DNA of 43,538 bases, taken from positions 1 through 43,538 of the forward strand of contig RFKQ01000099.1 of the NCBI GenBank assembly GCA_003694635.1, read 5' to 3'. This document shows positions 7,110-16,371 of the stretch, one piece after another (position 1 is the stretch's first letter; every line of letters starts with the position of its first letter). The translations under genes and the position numbers were made by a program. The notes beneath the pieces are model-generated. The model saw only the letters and a list, made by a program, of their open reading frames with translations, was not told where the DNA came from and searched no databases. This DNA comes from Planctomycetota bacterium (lineage in GTDB: Bacteria > Planctomycetota > J132).

Positions 7110-10100
7110 TCAAGGGGATTTTATTCGCCGAATTAGCACCTTCCATTCCGGGTGAGAAGAGAGAGGGGTGAGAAGAGGTTGGTGGAGGAGTATTTGGAGG
7201 TGTTCAAAGCCGTTATCCAGCGCTAGATGGAGCTGGGAAATGGCCTCCTGAGGTTGCTTTTTCTGGGCGAAGTATATTCCCTGAAATAAATAAAGCACAG
7301 GTTGACCATCGAGCTGTTGCTTGGCTCGATGAAAACAGTATTGCGCTTGGGAGAACTTCTTCTTTAGCGTCAAGAAGTACCCTTTAAGCAGCCAGGCGGG
7401 CCCAAGGAAGGGGTTTTGGCGCAAGGCTTGATCTAAAAGTGAAATAGGGAAGTGGAGTTCGGAATCTTGAAGACGCCCTAGCTGGTGTAGGTAGAAATAG
7501 AAAACCCCCTTTAGCAGGGGAGCAAGGCTTCCTCCATAGGAATTTTGGAAGTTGAGAAATCGCTTCTGGAGTTCCGTTTTGGAAAGATTCAAAAATACGT
7601 TTTTGACTGCACCTGCATACGAAGAGGGGTGAGAAGCAAACAGAAGGTTTTGAAGAAGAGAAGGTTTTCGCTCTAGCGCTTGGAGGAGATCCAGGCCACT
7701 GGCCCAAATCACATTGTCTAGATTTTTTTTTCTAATTTTTGGGGGGAGTTGGGGGAAGGCGAGCTGTTGGAAACACTCCAGAAGCCTAGCTTTGGCTCGA
7801 AAAAAGTAGGCTTCGTGGAGTGAGTTATTGCTTATCCAGCGGCTGGCTTGCGCTAAGCATTGGGAGTAGAGGCCGTTGTTTAAGAGTTTTTGGAGAATGG
7901 CGATTTTTTCTTTGGGAGTTTTATGGTATTTAAGGTAGAGTTTGCGGTAGTGGGAAGCTTTTTGAAGATCGCCTTTTTTTTGGGCAATTTTAGCTAGGTA
8001 GGAATAGGCAAGATAGAAGGATTGCCATTCTTTTTTTTTCTGGGAAAGTTTTTGGAAAATCTTTTGGGCTTTTGGATATTTTCCTTCCAAGTAGTAGAGC
8101 TGGCCCATCAAAAATTGCCAGGGATAGGGGGGGGGGAGCAGAGCGGATTGCCCTAAAAATTTTTGGGCTTTTTTTACAGCGATTTGGGCTTTGGAGAGCT
8201 TTTTTTCTTGTAAGTAAAAGCGAATCAGATCCAAATGCGCTTTCTTGAAGAAGGGGTTGTAGCGAAGGCTGTTTTGCAAGGCTTGTCTATTCTTTTCTCC
8301 CTTCTCTCCCACAGCTCGATAGCAGCGAGAGAGCCGATAGAATGCTCGGCTAAACACGGGATTGAGAATGAGGGCATAGCGGTAAAATTCGATCGCTTTT
8401 CTCCAGCGAGACATTTTCTCCGCTTGAATGCCTAGAAGGTAAAATTTTGACCATTCTTGGTCAGCTTTTAGGGAAAGTTGATCCGCGTATTGGAAGAGAT
8501 TTTTCGCCTCTTCGAGAGGTCGATCCAGTTTGAGGTAGGCATATCCTAGGAGCGCATAGATCAGTGGCCATTGTAGGCGGCTTTTTTTGGCCTGAGTAAG
8601 AAACAAAACGGCCCGTTCATAATTTTTTTGAAAAAAATAATAGACGCCCCAGAAAATCAAATGGTAGGGAGCGAGCTTTTCTAAATTGTTTACACTTTTT
8701 AACCACTGTTGAGCCTGTTTATCTTTCTTGGTATGTAAGAGAATTTGAAGGGCTAGAAACACGCATTTGGGCGAGGAAATTAGGGGGAGGAGGATTTCCA
8801 AAGCGTGGGTTGGCTGTTGATAAAAAAGGTACAACTTTGCTAGCGTTAGCTTATCCTTCAAGCTCATTCCTTCAGGAATAGCGGCAAGCTTCTGAAGGGT
8901 TTGAAGGGCCGTTTGAAATTCTCCGGCTTCCATAAGCAGCTCCGCCTTTTGTCGCAGGGCTTGGACGTGGTTTGGGTGGAGTCTAAGGGCGTTTTCCAGC
9001 TCTTCGATGCCCTGCCAAATTCTACCAAGGCGGCGGAGTAAAGAGGCTAGTTTTAGATGAGCTTGCATCCTGTAAGGTACATGGGCGCTTTGTATAGCTT
9101 GGGTGTAGGCTTCTATGGATTTTGGGTAGTTTCCTAGATGGAAGTAAGCTTCAGCGAGGAAGTAATTTGCTTCTGGTGAGAGGGGAAGCTGTTTGGCGAG
9201 TTTGAGTAAGGTTTTTACCGCTTCGGAGAATAGTTTGAGTTTGATATAGACCTGCGATAGCAAGAGGTAGGCTTGTTGGAAGCGGGGGGTGAGTTTCATT
9301 TGCTGTTGGAGGTCGTAGATGGCTTCTGGATAGCGCTCTTTTAGATAGAGGAGTTTGGCTCTTTTGTAGTAAAGGTAGGGAAAAGAGGATTTTTTTTGAA
9401 TGAGTTGGCTGTAGTCGCGGATAGCTTTTGGAAGAAGTTGGAGTTTGGCGTAAACTTCCGCTCTTTCGTAGAGAACGGTGGAGCTGTTTGGCTCCAATTG
9501 ATGCGCTTTTTGGAGATCCTGTAGGGCTAGAGGGAGATCTCCTAGATTTTTTTGAAGCTTGGCCCGCAGTAGGAAGAGCAGAGGAGTGGGAGGAGCGACT
9601 TGAAAAGCGCTATTTATTTTTTTTTGAGCGTTTGTCCAGTCTTTGTTTTTGAGGCAAATCTTTGCCTCCAGGGCTAAAATGTTTTGGCGGCTGCGCCGAA
9701 GATTGGCTTGATTTTTTTTCTGCAGATTTTCCAAATAGCAGTGTAAAAAGTAATTCTCCAGCAGCAACCCCCCAATGGTTCCCAAAAAAAGCCCGGCAAG
9801 GATAACGACAGCTTTGTTGCGAAGCCCTTTTTTCTTGAGTTTTTCCCAAAAGGAAAGGGGGCGTGCTTCCACGCTTTGCCCTTCTAAAAATCTGCGGATA
9901 TCCCCGGCCAAATCCTGGCAGTTTTGGTAGCGCTGGGAGGGGTCCTTAGCGAGGGCTTTCAGCGTGATGGCCTCCACTTCTCGGGGGAGAGAGGAGTTGA
10001 ATTTGCGGGGAAAGAGGGGATCGGTCTCGGCGATTTTGCACAGCAGCTCCACGGTGGTTTTGCCTGTAAAAGGGAGTCTACCGGTGCAAATTTGGTACAG

Positions 10101-10943
10101 AATCACGCCCAAAGAGTAGATATCGCAGCGATGATCCAGTAGGTTACTCTGCCCGGTGGCCTGTTCGGGGGCCATGTAGCTAATGGTGCCAACAATCTCG
10201 CCTGTATGGGTGATAAGGGATTGGGAATCCAAATGCTTGGCTAGCCCAAAATCGGTAAGTTTTGGGCGCCCTTGGGAATCGATTAAAATATTGGAGGGTT
10301 TGATATCCCGATGGATGACTCCCCTTGCATGGGCGTAGCCTAGGGCTCGGGCGATGGCTTCGATGATTTCCAAACCTTGCGTAAGGGAGACACTTTTCTC
10401 TTTTAGCCGTTCTTCCAAGGAGGGGCCATCGACAAATTCCATGGTAAAAAACGGTCGTTTTTGGTAGTGCCCTAGCTGGTGAATGGAGACGATATGGGGG
10501 TGTTTTAGCTTGGAGATCGCTTCCACTTCTCGGCTAAATCTGTGCAAAAGCTCGGGGTAGTTTTCCACATCCTGGCGCAGAAGCTTCAGAGCGACCCTCT
10601 CCCCGCTTTCTTTATGAAGGGCTTGGTAGACCACGCCCATTCCCCCTTGCCCCAATTTTTTTTCAATATAGAAATCGCCAATGGAGGGGGGCAATTCCTC
10701 TTCCGAAGAGGGGGGCCAGGTCGGGGCTGTGGTCGGTTTATTTTCCTTTTCAGAAAAAATTTGATTTTTGATTTCCTCCCATTGTTTTGGAGAGATGGCC
10801 CCTTCCTGGATCAGTATCTCTTGCAAGCTCACCTCTTCGCCCAAGCCTTTTGCCAAAGCCAGCTTGCAGATACATCGATCCATCGCTTCAAATTCCAGAC
10901 TATGATTTTGGCTTAAGTGGAGATAAATCGAGCTTTCATCCAT
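7110..10943 (-). CDS. Receptor-type Ser/Thr protein kinase with long TPR tail
   Basis: 1277 residues in four parts. First is an N-terminal helical module (about 20-62, with ILIQEGAISPKQWEEI). Next is a PknB-like kinase domain at about 90-355: glycine loop GQGGMG 98-103, K120 in VALK, HRDIKPSN with D213, DFG 231-233, APE 258-260. A transmembrane segment follows at about 378-396. The last roughly 870 residues are TPR repeats with many matches of the type A...yl.lg.Y..Ai..y..ai. The membrane segment puts the TPR array on the opposite side from the kinase, so it would act as an extracytoplasmic interaction scaffold (inference). All catalytic residues are intact, so it should be active. A 10-base C run in the coding strand lies in the TPR part. 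Confidence 0.92.
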   Translation of the reverse strand: MDESSIYLHLSQNHSLEFEAMDRCICKLALAKGLGEEVSLQEILIQEGAISPKQWEEIKNQIFSEKENKPTTAPTWPPSSEEELPPSIGDFYIEKKLGQGGMGVVYQALHKESGERVALKLLRQDVENYPELLHRFSREVEAISKLKHPHIVSIHQLGHYQKRPFFTMEFVDGPSLEERLKEKSVSLTQGLEIIEAIARALGYAHARGVIHRDIKPSNILIDSQGRPKLTDFGLAKHLDSQSLITHTGEIVGTISYMAPEQATGQSNLLDHRCDIYSLGVILYQICTGRLPFTGKTTVELLCKIAETDPLFPRKFNSSLPREVEAITLKALAKDPSQRYQNCQDLAGDIRRFLEGQSVEARPLSFWEKLKKKGLRNKAVVILAGLFLGTIGGLLLENYFLHCYLENLQKKNQANLRRSRQNILALEAKICLKNKDWTNAQKKINSAFQVAPPTPLLFLLRAKLQKNLGDLPLALQDLQKAHQLEPNSSTVLYERAEVYAKLQLLPKAIRDYSQLIQKKSSFPYLYYKRAKLLYLKERYPEAIYDLQQQMKLTPRFQQAYLLLSQVYIKLKLFSEAVKTLLKLAKQLPLSPEANYFLAEAYFHLGNYPKSIEAYTQAIQSAHVPYRMQAHLKLASLLRRLGRIWQGIEELENALRLHPNHVQALRQKAELLMEAGEFQTALQTLQKLAAIPEGMSLKDKLTLAKLYLFYQQPTHALEILLPLISSPKCVFLALQILLHTKKDKQAQQWLKSVNNLEKLAPYHLIFWGVYYFFQKNYERAVLFLTQAKKSRLQWPLIYALLGYAYLKLDRPLEEAKNLFQYADQLSLKADQEWSKFYLLGIQAEKMSRWRKAIEFYRYALILNPVFSRAFYRLSRCYRAVGEKGEKNRQALQNSLRYNPFFKKAHLDLIRFYLQEKKLSKAQIAVKKAQKFLGQSALLPPPYPWQFLMGQLYYLEGKYPKAQKIFQKLSQKKKEWQSFYLAYSYLAKIAQKKGDLQKASHYRKLYLKYHKTPKEKIAILQKLLNNGLYSQCLAQASRWISNNSLHEAYFFRAKARLLECFQQLAFPQLPPKIRKKNLDNVIWASGLDLLQALERKPSLLQNLLFASHPSSYAGAVKNVFLNLSKTELQKRFLNFQNSYGGSLAPLLKGVFYFYLHQLGRLQDSELHFPISLLDQALRQNPFLGPAWLLKGYFLTLKKKFSQAQYCFHRAKQQLDGQPVLYLFQGIYFAQKKQPQEAISQLHLALDNGFEHLQILLHQPLLTPLSSHPEWKVLIRRIKSP

Positions 10944-10965
10944 AGTTTTCTCTGTGGGAAAGGGA

Positions 10966-11832
10966 TTAAAATTTAGAAGAATTTGCTCGGAGGAAATCGA
11001 GAAATTTTAGGAGAAGTTTCGCCAAGTCTTTAGCCAACTGACGCCTTTTTTTCTTGGAAAAACGCAGGCGCTGATGCACTTCCAGTTGGATAGCGTCTAT
11101 GCCGTTGGGGCGGTGGCTGCCGTAATTTTGGACAATGAAGCCGCCGTTAAATTTTTTTTGAGAGAGTAGGGAGGGTAAAAGGACTTTTTGGCTCGGTTTT
11201 CGCGGATGCGGTATCCAATAGGATTTGGAGAGAGGGGTGGTGTACTTCCTTGTGTGGAGGAGGTGGCTTAGGCTCTGTTTGCCAAGCCAGATTTTGCGCC
11301 CATGGCGTCGGATAGCGCTCCGGAGGGTTTTTCCCCCTTGGGTGCCTAGATAGATATCCGCGGGTAGGCTTTTTTGCCCGTGCAGGTCGATCAGAAGGCC
11401 ATAGCCAAATTTTTGGCGGATTTCTTTGATGTAGCGCTGGAGCGTTTGGTGGTAGCGTTTGTACACGTTTTTCGCCAAAGGGTGCTCATAGGCCCTCTGG
11501 GGCGGGCGATTGGGATCGCAGTATTTGCGGTGCACAAGCTGGATGAGCAAGTAAGGGGATTTACGGGTCATTCGACGAAGGTAGAGGTGAATTTCCTTGG
11601 CCAAGTTAGCGGTGTAGAGGTCTCTGGTAGAAAGGAAATCCTTATATTTTTGCGGGTTGCGGCGCGGAGGGATGGGGAGGGTATTTCCTCCATCATGGGG
11701 AACGGAGATAAGGAGGGGGAGCTGACCTTTTTGGGAGTAGAGGTACTTTTGGGGAGCTCGTGGGAAAGAGGGAAGGGAAAAGAGGAAAAAAGCGCCTAGA
11801 CTGAGAGCAAGAAAAAGGAAAAAATAACGCAT
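10966..11832 (-). CDS. Exported N-formylglutamate amidohydrolase-like protein
   Basis: The 288 residues resemble the N-formylglutamate deformylase/FGase family, zinc-type amidohydrolases of the carboxypeptidase-like fold. Family landmarks in order: SVPHDGG (H46), RD at 70-71 in STRDLYTANLA, HRKYCDPNR at 101-109, DLHG (D149, H151), and the late QLEVHQRLR acidic motif. The N-terminus is a strong hydrophobic signal sequence (YFFLFLALSLGAFFLFSL), so this member is probably periplasmic or membrane-anchored, unlike the cytoplasmic histidine-pathway enzyme. No histidine-degradation genes are nearby, so the substrate is open. It starts 2 bp after the glycogen phosphorylase stop, with AAGGAA upstream, and is probably co-transcribed with it. 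Confidence 0.75.
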   Translation of the reverse strand: MRYFFLFLALSLGAFFLFSLPSFPRAPQKYLYSQKGQLPLLISVPHDGGNTLPIPPRRNPQKYKDFLSTRDLYTANLAKEIHLYLRRMTRKSPYLLIQLVHRKYCDPNRPPQRAYEHPLAKNVYKRYHQTLQRYIKEIRQKFGYGLLIDLHGQKSLPADIYLGTQGGKTLRSAIRRHGRKIWLGKQSLSHLLHTRKYTTPLSKSYWIPHPRKPSQKVLLPSLLSQKKFNGGFIVQNYGSHRPNGIDAIQLEVHQRLRFSKKKRRQLAKDLAKLLLKFLDFLRANSSKF

Positions 11833-11834
11833 TT

Positions 11835-14384
11835 CTACGGATTCCTTTCTTGTTGGGTAAAGTCCTGGATAAAGTGCCTGCTGGTGTGGGTCCGTTTATG
11901 GACCATAGAAACGCGCACAGGTTGCACCTTCCATATTTTTTTAGAATACTCTAAGACGGCTCGGTCCGAGCTAAATTTCCCCAAACGGGCGATATTGAGG
12001 ATAACCTTTTTGTACCACAGCTTGGGTTGGCGGTAATTTTGCTCTACTTTCTCTTGGCATTTGGCGTAGTCGGCCAAATCCGCTAGCACAAAGTAGGGGT
12101 CGCCACCCTCGAGCAAGTTGTGTAAAATGGGCGAGAAAATCCCATGCTCGGAGAGGGAGAAAAAATTGGAGCGAATCAAATCCAACGCTTGCTGAATTTC
12201 TGGATGATTCTGGTAGATCTCTAGGGGATTGTAGTTTTTTTCTTTTTTGTATCGCTGGATCTGCTCACTGGTTAGCCCAAAAATAAAGATATTTTCCTCC
12301 CCTACTTCCTCCATCATTTCCACATTTGCCCCATCCAAGGTCCCGATGGTCAAGGCGCCGTTTAGTCCGAGTTTCATATTTCCAGTCCCGGAGGCTTCCA
12401 TCCCGGCGGTGGAGATTTGTTCGCTTAAATCCGCAGCGGGGATAATGGCCTCCGCCAAAGATACGCCGTAGTTGGGCAGAAAGATCACCTTGAGTTTATT
12501 TCCGATAAAGGGATCGCCGTTGATCACTTTTGCCACCGAATGGATGAGCTTGATAATGCGCTTGGCCATAAAGTAGCCTGGTGCTGCCTTTGCGGCAAAG
12601 ATAAACACTCTAGGGTGCATATCTACCGATGGATTTTGCTTGAGGCGGTTGTAGAGCATAATGATATGGAGCACATTCATCAGCTGGCGTTTGTATTCAT
12701 GCAAGCGTTTGATGTGCACGTCAAACAAAGCGCTAGGCTCAACGCTATAGCCGGTAGCGCTTTTGATCAGCTGGCAGAGGCGTTTTTTATGATCTAATTT
12801 AATCTGGGCAAGCTCTTCTTTGGCTTGGCTATCGCTTGCATAGGGTTCGAGATGACGTAGGTCTTCGAGATTGGTGATCCAAGAGTCGCCTATTTTTGAG
12901 CTAATCCAGGTCGACAATTCCGGATTGGCGCTAAGAAGCCAACGCCGAGGGGTGATACCATTGGTGATATAGGTAAATTTTGAGGGGAGAAACTCATAAT
13001 AATCTGCCATCACCTGGCGCTTGAGGAGTTCTCCGTGTAGCTTTGCCACGCCGTTGACGTAGGCACTACCCACTGTGGCCAAGTACGCCATACGCACCTG
13101 TTTGCGGGGGGTTTCCTCGATCAGGCTCATCCGGCGCAGGCGTTCGTTATCGCCGGGATAGCGCCAGGCTACCTCTTCTAAAAAGCGGCGGTTGATCTCA
13201 TAGATAATCTGCAGATGTCTAGGAAGCAAGCGCTCAAAGAAATCCACCGGCCATTTCTCCAACGCTTCCGGCAGTAGGGTGTGGTTGGTGTAGGCGCAGC
13301 AGGCGGTGGTGATCTGCCAGGCCTTTTGCCAGCTCAGCCCCTCTTTATCGATCAGAAGGCGCATAAGTTCTGGGATGGCGAGGGACGGGTGGGTATCGTT
13401 AAGCTGAATGGCCACCTTTTGGGGAAATTGCTCGAGGGGGAGCTGAAAAAATTTAAAGCGGCGTAGGATATCCTGCAAGGCGCAAGAGACAAAAAAGTAC
13501 TGCTGTTTAAACCGCAGTTCCTTGCCCGAAGAGGTACTATCGTCCGGGTAGAGGACTTTTGTAAGATTTTCGGCCTGTATCTTTTTGGTCACCGCCTCCA
13601 CATAATCCCCTTGGTTAAACTCATCAAAATCGAATTCCTCGCTAGCTTTCGCCGACCATAGTCGGAGAGTGTTGACGTTTTGACTTCCATAGCCTGTGAT
13701 GGGCCAATCGTAGGCCAAGCCTACCACGGTGTTTTGGGGAAACCAAACGTAGTACGATTGATGCTGGTAAAAGCGCTTTTCCACCTTACCACCAAAATGG
13801 ACATGGTAGGCCCTCTCTAGGCGCTCCACTTCCCAAACGTTGCCAAAGCGCAACCATTCGTCCGGCTCCTCTTTTTGCTCTCCGTTTTCGATGCGCTGGC
13901 GAAAAATTCCGTAGTCGTAGCGAAGGCCATAGCCCATTGCGGGCAAACTTAAGGAGGTAAGGGAGTCTAAAAAACAGGCCGCCAGCCGGCCCAAGCCTCC
14001 GTTTCCCAAGCCCGCATCCACCTCCATATCGTAGAGCTCCTCTAAGTCTGTTCCCAATTCTCTCAACGCCTGGGCGCAGTTCTTTTCCATTTCTAAGTTG
14101 ATTAGATTATTTTTAAGCGATCGGCCTAAGAGGTATTCCATCGAAAGGTAGTAAACCATTTTGGCCTCTTTGTCTTTGTAGATCTGCTTTGTTTCTATCC
14201 ATCGCTCGATGATTCTATCCCGCACGCTAAGCGCCAAGGCCCGATAGCGCGCCCAGTCTGTGATGCTAAACCTATCCTTGACGAGGGAGTATTTGAGGTG
14301 ATGGGCAAAGCAATATTTAATGGAGTCTACATCCATATTTTTATGGTAATCGACAAAACAATTTGGATTTTTTTCTTTTGACAT
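11835..14384 (-). CDS. glgP: Glycogen/starch phosphorylase
   Basis: Phosphorolysis of alpha-1,4-glucan ends to glucose-1-phosphate in the cytoplasm, pyridoxal-phosphate dependent (GT35 family). The 849-residue length is typical of the bacterial/animal type. The PLP lysine is K671 in EASGTGNMKLGLNG, followed by the signature TLDGANVEM. Upstream blocks include DAGLGNGGLGRLAACFLDS, the active-site region QLNDTHPSLAIPELMR, and KRLHEYKRQLMN. AGGAA precedes the ATG by 9 nt. No glgA/B/C/X genes are in the window. The downstream amidohydrolase gene follows after 2 bp. Function is certain at the family level. Confidence 0.97.
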   Translation of the reverse strand: MSKEKNPNCFVDYHKNMDVDSIKYCFAHHLKYSLVKDRFSITDWARYRALALSVRDRIIERWIETKQIYKDKEAKMVYYLSMEYLLGRSLKNNLINLEMEKNCAQALRELGTDLEELYDMEVDAGLGNGGLGRLAACFLDSLTSLSLPAMGYGLRYDYGIFRQRIENGEQKEEPDEWLRFGNVWEVERLERAYHVHFGGKVEKRFYQHQSYYVWFPQNTVVGLAYDWPITGYGSQNVNTLRLWSAKASEEFDFDEFNQGDYVEAVTKKIQAENLTKVLYPDDSTSSGKELRFKQQYFFVSCALQDILRRFKFFQLPLEQFPQKVAIQLNDTHPSLAIPELMRLLIDKEGLSWQKAWQITTACCAYTNHTLLPEALEKWPVDFFERLLPRHLQIIYEINRRFLEEVAWRYPGDNERLRRMSLIEETPRKQVRMAYLATVGSAYVNGVAKLHGELLKRQVMADYYEFLPSKFTYITNGITPRRWLLSANPELSTWISSKIGDSWITNLEDLRHLEPYASDSQAKEELAQIKLDHKKRLCQLIKSATGYSVEPSALFDVHIKRLHEYKRQLMNVLHIIMLYNRLKQNPSVDMHPRVFIFAAKAAPGYFMAKRIIKLIHSVAKVINGDPFIGNKLKVIFLPNYGVSLAEAIIPAADLSEQISTAGMEASGTGNMKLGLNGALTIGTLDGANVEMMEEVGEENIFIFGLTSEQIQRYKKEKNYNPLEIYQNHPEIQQALDLIRSNFFSLSEHGIFSPILHNLLEGGDPYFVLADLADYAKCQEKVEQNYRQPKLWYKKVILNIARLGKFSSDRAVLEYSKKIWKVQPVRVSMVHKRTHTSRHFIQDFTQQERNP

Positions 14385-14544
14385 TGTCTAAATTTCCTAA
14401 TAATATAAAACCAAACAAAGAGCCAATCATAGGGAATGGGAGGGGACACTTTCTGAGCTATGAAAAGCAAACACTGCCCAATTTTCCATTTCCTCTTAAA
14501 AAATAAACCTCACAAGCCGCCCAATCGCTGTTTTGGTTTAGAGC

Positions 14545-15486
14545 TTAGCGAATTTGCTCCAAAACTTGGCAAAAATCCTTGGGCAGAGGGGCTTTTAGGA
14601 TGAGCTTTTGATGGGTAAAGGGATGGATAAAGGCGAGTTCGCTTGCGTGAAGACATAAACGAGTGGCGGGCGAGAGGCGGAGATATTCTCCAGAGCGCAG
14701 ATAAAAATTCGCCTTGCCATAGAGGGGATCCCCCACAATGGGATGCCCAATGCCACAAAGATGGGCCCGGATTTGATGGGTGCGCCCGGTGATGGGGAAA
14801 ACCCGAAGCAGGGTAAACTCCTGAAACTTTTCCGCTGCTTCATAATAGGTAAGGGCGGGTTTACCTTGGGGATCGTGGATCCAAATGAAGCGATCTCCCG
14901 GGCATTTTCCTAAAGGGAATTGGATTTTTCCACTCGCGGGGAGCTTTCCCCAAACCAGCGCTAGGTAGGTTTTTTGAACGCTTCCCTGTTCAAATTGCTT
15001 TCCCAACCGCTGTTGAGCGGCTAGGGTCTTGCCGGTAAGCACCACTCCACTGGTGTCTAAATCCAGCCGGTGCACGGTTCCGGGGTTATCATCGCTGCGC
15101 TGATTTAGCTTTCGCTGGCGGTAGACCAAAGCCTCCGCAAGGGTATCACCCTTATGGCCAGGGCCGGGGTGCATGGACATGCCGGAGGGCTTATGCACCG
15201 CTAGAATGTGCTCATCTTCGTAGAGGATTTCCAGTTCTGTGTAGTGGGGGATGTATTTTTGGGGACGGGGAGGGAGGTAGAGCCGGATACGATCGCCTTT
15301 TTTTATGCGACTGGAGGGTTCTGCTCTCTTGTCGTTGAGGAGGATGCGCCCCTCGCGGATGGATTGTTGGATTTTTTGTCTAGAGATTCTTTTGCCCACA
15401 CGAAGGGCAACGTATTTATCGAGCCGTTTGGTTTGCCGGGTGTGTTGAACGGAGAGTAGGATTTCTTCAAGCTCAGAGGACTTCAT
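14545..15486 (-). CDS. rluD: RluA-family 23S rRNA pseudouridine synthase (RluD-like)
   Basis: Converts uridine to pseudouridine in rRNA. RluD targets the 23S helix 69 loop; the exact site here is inferred from architecture. An N-terminal S4 RNA-binding domain (about 20-70: RLDKYVALRV..RISRQKIQQSI..G.I.LN) is followed by the catalytic domain with the signature HRLDLDTSG (139-147, catalytic D142) and the later GRTHQIRAHL motif. The 313 residues are typical. Its first 14 bp overlap the 3' end of the upstream double-FHA gene, so the two are probably co-translated. No good RBS is visible apart from this coupling. Confidence 0.9.
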   Translation of the reverse strand: MKSSELEEILLSVQHTRQTKRLDKYVALRVGKRISRQKIQQSIREGRILLNDKRAEPSSRIKKGDRIRLYLPPRPQKYIPHYTELEILYEDEHILAVHKPSGMSMHPGPGHKGDTLAEALVYRQRKLNQRSDDNPGTVHRLDLDTSGVVLTGKTLAAQQRLGKQFEQGSVQKTYLALVWGKLPASGKIQFPLGKCPGDRFIWIHDPQGKPALTYYEAAEKFQEFTLLRVFPITGRTHQIRAHLCGIGHPIVGDPLYGKANFYLRSGEYLRLSPATRLCLHASELAFIHPFTHQKLILKAPLPKDFCQVLEQIR

Positions 15487-16255
15487 ATTTGATCACGGTA
15501 AAGCCGACTTTAATGTAGTCATTGGGACGCAATTTGGTGCGGGATTCAACCTTTTGCCCATTTAAGTAGGTACCATTTCGGCTAAGTTTGCCCCGGTATC
15601 CATCGGTGATATAAAACTCATCTCCCACTTTCTCCAAGGTGCAATGATGGCGGGAGGACTTGATATCCATGATTTTAATATGGGCGTCCATCGCCCTACC
15701 CACTAGGTAGGTGCCGGATTGATTGAACGTAAAACTCTTTCCCTTGTCCTCTCCCTCTACAATAGTAAAGCGAAATGTCTTGCTAGGCGTGGAAGGAATG
15801 GCGGTTGAGGAAATGGGAACGGTGGCCTCTTGTGCCCCAGCGTAGCTAGCGGAGCGATCCACGCAGCCGTCCGCTTCGCTCCAATGATCGGTGAACCCGC
15901 CTAGGGTAAAGCCTTCCACATCCTCATCGCTTGTTTCCTTTTCCTCGTAGGGAACCATTTCGAACTTTAGTTGGATTTGACCAACTTGAAGGACATCCCC
16001 ATCGTGGATCTGGGTTTTTTGAACAGGAGCTCCATTGATTTTTGTCCCGGAGGCGCTATTTAGATCGTAGAGGATATACTCGCTGTTGCTTTCTCTATAA
16101 ATCCTGCAGTGGTTCATGGCAACGCTTTCATCTTTGATCTGAATAGTGCTGCTGGAAGCTCGCCCTAGCTCAAAAACGCTCCTTTTTTCTAATAGAAAGG
16201 TGGCTCCTTGCTGGGATCCGTTGAGCACTCTCAATTGTCCAATGATCGACGACAT
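15473..16255 (-). CDS. Double FHA-domain protein
   Basis: 260 residues with two FHA folds joined by an acidic, Ser/Thr-rich linker (about 100-158). FHA1 (about 8-98) carries LGRASSS (R32), MNHCRIY in place of the usual SxxH turn, and SASGTKING. FHA2 (about 160-258) carries VGRAMDAHI (R187), SSRHHC and SRNGTYLNG. FHA1 thus has an atypical binding loop (MNH) and may bind a different ligand, while FHA2 keeps the canonical Arg, Ser, His and Asn positions. There is no signal peptide or membrane segment. A GAGGG RBS sits just before the ATG. Predicted role: an adaptor bridging two threonine-phosphorylated partners (inference). The gene overlaps rluD downstream. Confidence 0.9.
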   Translation of the reverse strand: MSSIIGQLRVLNGSQQGATFLLEKRSVFELGRASSSTIQIKDESVAMNHCRIYRESNSEYILYDLNSASGTKINGAPVQKTQIHDGDVLQVGQIQLKFEMVPYEEKETSDEDVEGFTLGGFTDHWSEADGCVDRSASYAGAQEATVPISSTAIPSTPSKTFRFTIVEGEDKGKSFTFNQSGTYLVGRAMDAHIKIMDIKSSRHHCTLEKVGDEFYITDGYRGKLSRNGTYLNGQKVESRTKLRPNDYIKVGFTVIKYEVL

Positions 16256-16303
16256 GGAATTCCCTCTTTACGTTTGATATTACGAGATTTACTTTTGCTT
16301 ACA

Positions 16304-16309
16304 ATTATA
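16304..16309 (-). promoter_or_regulatory. Candidate -10 element (TATAAT) upstream of the double-FHA gene
   Basis: On the minus strand a perfect TATAAT lies about 50 nt before the start codon at 16255. No good -35 lies 16-18 nt upstream; that position is instead filled by the inverted repeat at 16326-16362. This layout would suit an activator-dependent promoter. No transcript data are available. Confidence 0.4.
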
Positions 16310-16325
16310 CTGGCTATTTTTTTCT

Positions 16326-16362
16326 TAATATTCGGCCTTTTTCGCGAATATTTTGAATATTA
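16326..16362. repeat. Inverted repeat with third copy, AATATTCG / CGAATATT / GAATATTA
   Basis: Seen in sequence: AATATTCG (16327-16334) and CGAATATT (16345-16352) form a perfect 8-bp inverted repeat with a 10-nt spacer. GAATATTA (16355-16362) is a third copy that is also exactly complementary to TAATATTC (16326-16333). It lies between the FHA-HATPase stop and the -10 of the next gene. No T-tract follows on the minus strand, so a terminator is unlikely. An operator or an alternating RNA hairpin fits better (inference). Confidence 0.5.
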
Positions 16363-16371
16363 GGCTCCCAT

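Noticed and set aside
14385-14420. Promoter for glgP in the A/T-rich stretch upstream
   Set aside because: No -35/-10 pair with acceptable spacing could be found by eye.
14500-14544. Possible terminator after rluD (TAAACC...GGTTTATTTTTT on the minus strand)
   Set aside because: A stem of 6 pairs with a loop of about 25 nt is too weak. The T-run alone is not enough.
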